This document shows, piece after piece, positions 58,812 to 64,000 of a DNA stretch of 64,000 nt (positions are counted from its first letter, which is position 1; every line of letters begins with the position of its first letter). The notes below the pieces were generated by a model. That model searched no databases. It saw nothing but the letters and a program-made list of their open reading frames with translations, and was not told where the DNA came from. Origin of the DNA: CAWDVK01 sp963805715 (GTDB taxonomy: Bacteria; Actinomycetota; Actinomycetes; Streptosporangiales; Streptosporangiaceae); NCBI GenBank assembly GCA_963805715.1, contig CAWDVK010000020.1, positions 1 to 64,000 of the forward strand, in the 5' to 3' direction. The position numbers and the translations under genes were made by a program.

Positions 58812-58877
58812 CCCGGTCACCAGCTTCTACCCGGCTCAGTCTCCTCTGGCCTGGCCCGTCGCCAGCCTGCGCGGTGG

Positions 58878-60060
58878 TCAGCTGGCGGCAGCGGTCCTGA
58901 CACCCGCCCAGAAGTCCGCGACCAGCGAACTGGGCACCGGCGAGGTCACCGCGCGCTGCGTGAGCACGATCCCGGTGACGCCGCTGGCCGGGCTGGAGCG
59001 CCACGTCGTGCCGGTGCCGCCGTCCCAGCCGATGCCGCACGGCAGGGGCTCGTCCGCCGAGCCGGTGGCGGGCACCGCCAGGCCGAGGCCCCAGCTCCCG
59101 TGCGGACCGAGAAACAAGGACGCGGCATCCCGCTGCGATGACGTGAGCCGGTCTGCCGTCATGAGGGCGACCGTCGCCGGGACAGGACGCGCCCGGCCCG
59201 CCCGGCGCCGCCGGCCAGCAGCATCGAGACGAATGACCAGTAGTCGTCGATGGTGGAGACGAGCCACCCGCTCGCGTCCGGGAACGAGGGCGGGGTGCTC
59301 CACCAGCTGCTCGCGGCATCGTCCAGCACCGACAGCTCCCCGGTTTCCGGATCGGGCTGGTAGGCGGTCGTGAGCCTGCCCAGCTGCCCGGCCGACACGG
59401 TGAAGCCGGTGTCGGTCATGCCGAGCGGATCGAGGATGCGCTCCCGCAGCACCGACTCGAGATCCTGGCCGCAGGCGCGCGCCAGCAGCACCCCGAGCAC
59501 CTGGGCCGAGGTGTTGTAGAGCCACTGCTCACCCGGCTGGTACAGGAGCGGCAGCGAGCCGAGCGCGCCGATCCAGCTGTCCGCGTCATGCGTCACGGGG
59601 GGCCATGGCGGCCCGCCGATGCTGCGCAGGCCCAGCCCGGCCTCGGCTCGCTGGCTCGGGTAGCTGCCGGGCGGTGCCATGACGGACCCGAACCCGAGCC
59701 GGAAGCTGAGCAGGTCCTCGACCGTGATCGGCCGCCGAGCGGGCACGGTGTCGTCGAGCTCGGCGTCAATGGCGCGCAGGACCCGGCGGTCAGCCAGTTC
59801 CGGCAGGAGCTCGTCGACCGGCTGCTCGAGGCCGAGGAGACCGTCTTCGACCAGCGACATCGTGGCCGCGGCGGTGATGGGCTTGCTGAGCGACGCGATC
59901 CGGAAGATGGCGTCGCGAGCCAGGGGGACGCCCGCGCCGAAGGATGGCTCGCCGATGACGTCGACCTGCACGTCGCCGGCGCGGGCGACCAGGGTGATGA
60001 GCCCCGGCAAGCTTCCCGCCGCGACATGGGATTCCATCAGGTCGTGCAGGCAGGCCAGGC
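58878..60060 (-). pseudogene. Beta-lactamase-family serine hydrolase, frameshifted and missing its start
   Basis: Serine hydrolase with SLSK nucleophile motif (FRIASLSKPITAAATMSLVEDGLL), YNT in QWLYNTSAQVLGVLL and a late IGWDGGTGTTW. Two breaks are seen. First, at 59179-59181 one C is missing from a run: the frame reads VLSRRRSPS where the next frame gives VLSPATVALMTADRLTSS. Second, the N-terminus begins at LACLHDLMESHVAAGSLPG; the first 8-12 residues including the start are replaced by a luciferase-like gene fragment on the other strand at about 60060. Translation start therefore unclear. Non-functional unless error. Confidence 0.78.
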
Positions 60061-60061
60061 C

Positions 60062-60785
60062 ACCTGTGCATCCGGGCCGGATCGATCTGGGCATCGGCCG
60101 CGCGCCCGGCACCGACCAGCTGACCGCTCTGGCGCTGCGGCGCACGATGGAGGGCCTGTCCGCCGAGGCGTTCCCCGAGGAGCTCACCGACCTGATGAGC
60201 TTCTTCCTGGGAAACGACCCGGACGCGAGGATCACCGCGACCCCCGGCCGGGGCGACATGCCGGAGATCTGGCTGCTCGGGTCCAGCGGCTACAGCGCAC
60301 AGCTGGCCGGCCTGCTCGGGCTGCCGTTCTCGTTCGCGCATCATTTCAGTTCCGCGAACACGGTGCCCGCGCTGGCGCTCTACCGGCAGAGCTTCCGGCC
60401 ATCGCGGTGGCTGGAGCGCCCGCACTCGATGGTCGCGGTCACCGCGATCTGCGCGGACAGCGACGAGCGGGCCCAGTGGCTGGCGGGCCCGGCCGGCCTG
60501 TCATTCCTGCGGCTGCGGGCTGGCCGGCCCGAGCCGCTGGCCAGCCCGGATGAGGCGGCCGCCTATCCGTACACCGAAGCCGAGCTGTCGTTCGTCCGCG
60601 ATCGCGCTCTCGGCCAGGCGATAGGCTCGCCGCAGACCGTGCAGCGCGAGCTGTCCGGGCTGCTCGAGCGCACGGGCGCGGACGAGCTGATGCTGACCGC
60701 GCTCGTGTATGACATCGAGGACCGGATCCGGTCCTATGAGCTGATCGCGGAGAAGGCCGCCGGCGGCCTCAGTAAGCCGAGCTAG
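60062..60785 (+). pseudogene. LLM monooxygenase fragment lacking its N-terminal third
   Basis: The frame begins abruptly at HPGRIDLGIGRAPGTDQLTALALRR, which lies about residue 100 in MsnO8-type LLM enzymes, and continues WLLGSSGYSAQLAGLLGLPFSFAHHFSS...ADELMLTALVYDIEDRIRSYELIAEK to TAG. The barrel start and FMN-binding opening are missing. No start codon with ribosome site is present. It is joined head to head with the serine-hydrolase remnant, so one deletion probably removed both 5' ends. Confidence 0.8.
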
Positions 60786-60935
60786 CCGGTCTGCCCGCGG
60801 GCGCCGCCGGACCGCGGGATAGGGTGGATCGGATCGTCCGGTGCATATCGCTATTTCGGTTGAGTATCGGTTAATCCTGTGCTGCGCTGTCCTCACGGTT
60901 CGCGCCCTGCGTCGCGTCCGAGGGGGTGAGCCCGG

Positions 60936-62663
60936 GTGAGAGATGAGGACCGGGGTCTGCAGCTGCCGCGTCGCGTGCCGGGCGCCAACGGTGCGCGCAC
61001 TCCCCCGCCACGCTCACCGCGACGGCCGATGGGTGCCGGCCCGCCGCCAGGCGACGGGACGCCGGACAGCGAAGCCGCGCCGGACAGCGAAGCAGGGCCG
61101 GACAGCGAAGCAGGGCCGGACAGCGAAGCAGGGCCGGACAGCAGGACCGCGCCGGACAGCAGGACCGCGCCTGGCACGGGCGCCGCGCCGGATGCCATCG
61201 CAGGGCCGGCACCAGCACACCGGGCGCTGCCCAAGCGGGTGCCAGGCGCAGGACCGTCGCCTAGATCGCCGGGCCGGGGCCAGCTGCCGCCCCAGGGCGC
61301 CCCCGGATCCGATGCGCCGCCGCTCCCGCCCCAGCCGCCGCCGCTCGCGCCCCAGCCGCCGCCGCTCGCGCCCCAGCCGCCGCCGCTCGCGCCCCAGCCG
61401 CTCACGCCGCCCGGAGCTGACCCGGTCCCGCGACGGCCTACGGCGCGGCGGGCCACGCTCTTCGCGCCGTCCGCGCCCCCGAGGCCGTCCGTGCCCCTGA
61501 CGCCGTCCGCGGCCGTAACACCGTCCGCGCCCCTGACGCCGTCCGCAGCCGCCGCGCCGACCGCGGAAGGGCGGGCCACCGCACCGGGCCCGGGCGCCAC
61601 TGGGCGCAGGCCCGGTGCCGGGCCCGCTGAAGCCGGATCCAGCTCTGGCCAGCCGGCTGGCGGCCCGGACACGGCCCCGGCCGGATCAGCCGGGCACCCG
61701 GCTGCCGCGGGCCGCTCCGCTGCCACGCGTCAGCAGCCTCGCCATGGCCAGGGCTGGCACGCGCTTTCCAAGCGGCGCTGGCAGCTGTCCGGCTTCCTGG
61801 CCGTGATCATGCTGATTGCCGCGGTAGCCGGCGTCGCGCTTGCCGTGTCCCGGCACACGGCGGGCAGGCACGGGACTTCCCGCCACGGGGGCAGTGAGGC
61901 CGGCAGCCAGACTCTCAGCGCCGCGGCTGCAATCCGGGCCCAGGCGGTGACCTGGGTCCTGCAGCAAGTCGGCAGCAGCGCGATCGTGTCCTGCGATCCG
62001 CTGGTCTGCATGGCGCTGGCCGCACGCGGATTCCCGGCCGGCAGCCTGCTCCAGCTCGGGCCGACGACGCCCAATCCCGTCGGCTCCGCGGTGGTCATCG
62101 CGACTCCCGCCGTGCGCAGCCAGTACGGCAGCCAGCTGGAGTCTGATTACGCGCCGGATGTTCTCGCGAGCTTCGGCTCAGGAAGCTCGCGGATCGACGT
62201 CCGCGTGGTCGCATCCCGCGGGACCGCTCCTTACCAGGCCCTGCTCGCCGCTGATGTCGCGGCCCGCAAGGCAGCCGGCGCTGCCCTGCTGCACAACCGC
62301 AATGTCACGGCCTCGGCCACGGCTGCCAGCCAGCTGTCCGCCGGCCAGGTCGACTCGCGGCTGCTCGCCACGCTGGACCTGCTGGCCCGGATCCAGCCCA
62401 TTGACATCGTGGCGTTCGGCGACTCGGGCCCCGGCGCCAGCGCCGGAATGCCGCTGCGCCTGGTCGACCTCGCGGAGGCTGCCCGAGGCGCGCTCGCGAC
62501 GGGCGCCGCCTACCTCAAGCCGCTGCAGGCCTCGCTGGTGGTGCAGCGCGGGAGCTACCGAGCCACACGCATCGCGCCCGCGCAGCTGGCCGGCCAGGCT
62601 GTGCTGCAGGTCCAGTTCGACGCGCCGGAGCCGCTCGGGCTGCTCGGCACGCGTGCTCCGTGA
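60936..62663 (+). CDS. Membrane protein with Pro-rich repetitive cytoplasmic region
   Basis: A 575-residue protein. Residues 1-285 are low-complexity: four to five PDSEAG/PDSRTA units, four PPPLAPQ units and several (L/V)TPSA units. One membrane span (about 293-313, FLAVIMLIAAVAGVALAV) follows. The extracytoplasmic part (about 330-575) is a compact domain of Ala-rich helices and strands with GSSAIVSCDPLVCMALAARGFPAGSLLQL and VDLAEAARGALATGAAYLKPLQ; two Cys may pair. I do not recognise a function. GTG 60936 follows gagggggtgag. The layout resembles actinobacterial cell-envelope anchors. Confidence 0.72.
   Translation: MRDEDRGLQLPRRVPGANGARTPPPRSPRRPMGAGPPPGDGTPDSEAAPDSEAGPDSEAGPDSEAGPDSRTAPDSRTAPGTGAAPDAIAGPAPAHRALPKRVPGAGPSPRSPGRGQLPPQGAPGSDAPPLPPQPPPLAPQPPPLAPQPPPLAPQPLTPPGADPVPRRPTARRATLFAPSAPPRPSVPLTPSAAVTPSAPLTPSAAAAPTAEGRATAPGPGATGRRPGAGPAEAGSSSGQPAGGPDTAPAGSAGHPAAAGRSAATRQQPRHGQGWHALSKRRWQLSGFLAVIMLIAAVAGVALAVSRHTAGRHGTSRHGGSEAGSQTLSAAAAIRAQAVTWVLQQVGSSAIVSCDPLVCMALAARGFPAGSLLQLGPTTPNPVGSAVVIATPAVRSQYGSQLESDYAPDVLASFGSGSSRIDVRVVASRGTAPYQALLAADVAARKAAGAALLHNRNVTASATAASQLSAGQVDSRLLATLDLLARIQPIDIVAFGDSGPGASAGMPLRLVDLAEAARGALATGAAYLKPLQASLVVQRGSYRATRIAPAQLAGQAVLQVQFDAPEPLGLLGTRAP
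61065..61165 (+). repeat. 18-bp in-frame tandem repeats (PDSEAG/PDSRTA)
   Basis: The unit ccggacagcgaagcaggg and a variant ccggacagcaggaccgcg repeat about six times, each adding a PDSEAG- or PDSRTA-type hexapeptide. Confidence 0.85.
61320..61402 (+). repeat. 21-bp in-frame tandem repeats (PPPLAPQ)
   Basis: The unit ccgccgccgctcgcgcccca plus g repeats about four times, encoding PPPLAPQ heptapeptides in the Pro-rich region. Confidence 0.85.
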
Positions 62664-62742
62664 GCGCGGGCGGCGTCCGGCATTGATCATCTCCATAGAC
62701 GGAGTTGAGCAGGCCCGTGCCCCGCCGGGAGCGGCTGAGCGA

Positions 62743-63414
62743 TCAGTTCGGGCTGTAAGGCGTGTTCCGCAGATCCGGCGCGGGCTTGGAGGTCAGCGCC
62801 CGCAGCATCAACGTCTCCCTGGCCAGCAGCGCCCGCTCAGCCTCGAGCCGGCGCAGCGCGTCGGGCTCGGCGAGCAGGGCCTGCTTATCCGGCAGGTCCA
62901 CCACCATGCAGGCCGCGACCAGGTACGACAGCAGTACCGGCTCAGACGGCAGCTCCGGCAGGCTGACCTGGGTCATGCCGCGCTGCGCCAGCGCATCGAG
63001 ATAGTCGCGGAACGCGCCCTGCACGGCACGGGCCGCCAGGCCAGCGGCCGCCTCGTCGCCGCTGTCGTCGGCCAGCAATTCCACCTGCCCCTGCAGGTAC
63101 GGCTGCGAGATGTCGTCCAGATCGGTCAGCCGGAATCGCTGCGTGCCGACCGTGACCAGGTCATACTCGCCGTCTTCGTACTCCTCGACCTGGCGCAGCG
63201 TCGCTATGCAGCCGATCTCGTGCAGCGCGGAGATGCCGTCCACGCCGGTCTCGCGGCCCTTGCGGATGGCGATGACGCCGAACTGCTGCGGGCGCGAGCC
63301 GTCCAGCAGGCTGCGAACGAGCGTCCGGTACCGCTCCTCGAAGATGTGCAGCGGCAGGACCAGCCCCGGATAGAGCACGGTGCCCAGCGGGAACAGCGGC
63401 AGTGTCTCGCTCAT
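62743..63414 (-). CDS. LON substrate-binding-domain protein
   Basis: A 223-residue protein with the N-terminal domain of Lon protease but no ATPase or peptidase. ETLPLFPLGTVLYPGLVLPLHIFEERYRTLVRSLLDG is the family hallmark, followed by FGVIAIRKGRE, IGCIATLRQVEEYEDGEYDLVTVGTQRFRL and a helical C-terminal half. Stand-alone LON-domain proteins are widespread in actinomycetes with unknown function. ATG 63414 is preferred (family start); agggag touches the start, closer than ideal. The frame is open to 63471. Confidence 0.92.
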   Translation of the reverse strand: MSETLPLFPLGTVLYPGLVLPLHIFEERYRTLVRSLLDGSRPQQFGVIAIRKGRETGVDGISALHEIGCIATLRQVEEYEDGEYDLVTVGTQRFRLTDLDDISQPYLQGQVELLADDSGDEAAAGLAARAVQGAFRDYLDALAQRGMTQVSLPELPSEPVLLSYLVAACMVVDLPDKQALLAEPDALRRLEAERALLARETLMLRALTSKPAPDLRNTPYSPN

Positions 63415-63519
63415 CTCCCTGACACTATGCCGCCTCCTGGTGCGCAGCCAGCCATGGCCGCCGCAGACCATGATCTCGAAGACTGAGCGGGCTCATTTCC
63501 CCCGGATCTTTCGGGATCG

Positions 63520-63745
63520 TTGAGCGCTGCGACCACGCCGGCGCTGGCCTTCGTGCCGGTGTCCCGGACGGTCCAGGCGGCTGGCCGCGCCCGGATGGTC
63601 GACGTGCCGGCGGCCGGGCTGGCGATCGCGGTGCACGAGGGGTCGTTCGCCGAGCTGGACCGGACCTACGGAACGCTGGGCACTTATGTCGCGGAGCGCG
63701 AGATCGCGGTCAACGAGCCGATCCGCGAGTACTGCCTGGCCGGCC
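63520..63745 (+). pseudogene. GyrI-like effector-domain fragment of a MerR-type regulator
   Basis: The frame reads FVPVSRTVQAAGRARMVDVPAAGLAIAVHEGSFAELDRTYGTLGTYVAEREIAVNEPIREYCLAGP. The VPAxxxAVxxHxGSFxELxxTYxxLxxYVxExxxxVxxPIREYYL pattern is the GyrI-like ligand-binding domain found at the C-terminus of actinobacterial MerR regulators. The N-terminal HTH and the last strands are missing. No start codon with a ribosome site was found. Gene remnant. Confidence 0.65.
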
Positions 63746-63804
63746 CGGCAGATGGCCGCGCTGGCGGGGGGGCTGGGCCGGGCTGGCGGGCCGCGTGCGG
63801 CGCG

Positions 63805-64000
63805 TTACACGGCGCCGGCCACGCCGGCCGCGTACGCGTCCAGGGTGGCGTCCTGCTGGTCGTGCATGAGGTAAACGCTGAAGTTGTCCGCGCCGATCTC
63901 GCGCAGCTCGGCGAGCCGGTCCAGGTGCCGCTCCAGCGGCCCGAGCAGGCAGAACCGGTCGACGATGTCGTCCGGGACGAATGCGGCCGACGGGTTGCCG
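63805..64000 (-). CDS. C-terminus of an LLM-class F420/flavin-dependent oxidoreductase, cut by window end
   Basis: The last 64 residues of a gene that starts beyond the right edge: AAFVPDDIVDRFCLLGPLERHLDRLAELREIGADNFSVYLMHDQQDATLDAYAAGVAGAV, ending with TAA (63805-63807). The IVDRFCLLGP...HLxRLxELxxIGxDxFxVYLMHD pattern is the C-terminal helix-loop-helix of F420-dependent LLM oxidoreductases. Substrate cannot be determined from this piece. Confidence 0.72.
   Translation of the reverse strand, partial: GNPSAAFVPDDIVDRFCLLGPLERHLDRLAELREIGADNFSVYLMHDQQDATLDAYAAGVAGAV

Overview
The window is high-GC DNA with the gene style of an actinomycete. GTG starts and 4-base ATGA/GTGA gene overlaps are common. 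Gene families typical of Actinobacteria are present: a SigR-like ECF sigma factor, an AAA/LuxR regulator, many luciferase-like flavin or F420 oxidoreductases, DinB/DUF664, DUF5134, a mycothiol-type MBL hydrolase and a LigD polymerase domain. An order close to Streptosporangiales/Streptomycetales is plausible, but this is inference; no rRNA or tRNA was seen.

Layout. 0-13 kb: stand-alone metabolic and stress genes (acyl-CoA synthetase end, K+ channel, Hsp20, polysaccharide deacetylase, DUF1801, serine hydrolase, a frameshifted LuxR regulator, an amino-acid permease). 13-25 kb: a response-regulator relic, a higBA toxin-antitoxin pair, an esterase/Baeyer-Villiger monooxygenase pair, PPOX, ROK kinase, DinB, a second acyl-CoA ligase, and a PadR-controlled drug-type ABC exporter. 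25-36 kb: SigR-like sigma factor with DUF1275, a DMT-type transporter with a His-rich tail, LigD polymerase, an orphan CD-NTase, MBL hydrolase, xylulokinase, and many truncated gene pieces. 36-44 kb: SoxR with its divergent target, then a six-gene minus-strand operon of four luciferase-like monooxygenases and two flavin reductases. 44-46 kb: amidase and ClpB remnants and a thioredoxin. 46-59 kb: a copper-handling island (copA-copZ, a second CopA-type ATPase, two paralogous multi-span membrane proteins, one fused to an SCO domain, a PCuAC-like protein, two lipoproteins, a Met/Asn-rich small protein), with two candidate operator systems. 59-64 kb: a broken serine hydrolase head-to-head with a broken luciferase-like gene, a Pro-rich repeat membrane protein, a LON-domain protein and two partial genes.

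Themes. (1) The copper island carries four 17-bp ATACCC-N5-GGGGT boxes at an exact 22-bp period, and a BlaI/CopY-like palindrome before the SCO-fusion operon. (2) Gene breakage is dense: at least seven frameshifts, one nonsense codon and about ten truncated remnants, several meeting at clean junctions. Five of the frameshifts are explained by one extra pyrimidine after a GANCT pentamer, so sequence error must be excluded before calling them decay. (3) The regulatory DNA is unusually readable: a leaderless higB promoter, a SoxR promoter with a 19-bp spacer, a PadR-region cluster of four ACTAGT sites, and an 8-bp-arm palindrome before the monooxygenase operon.
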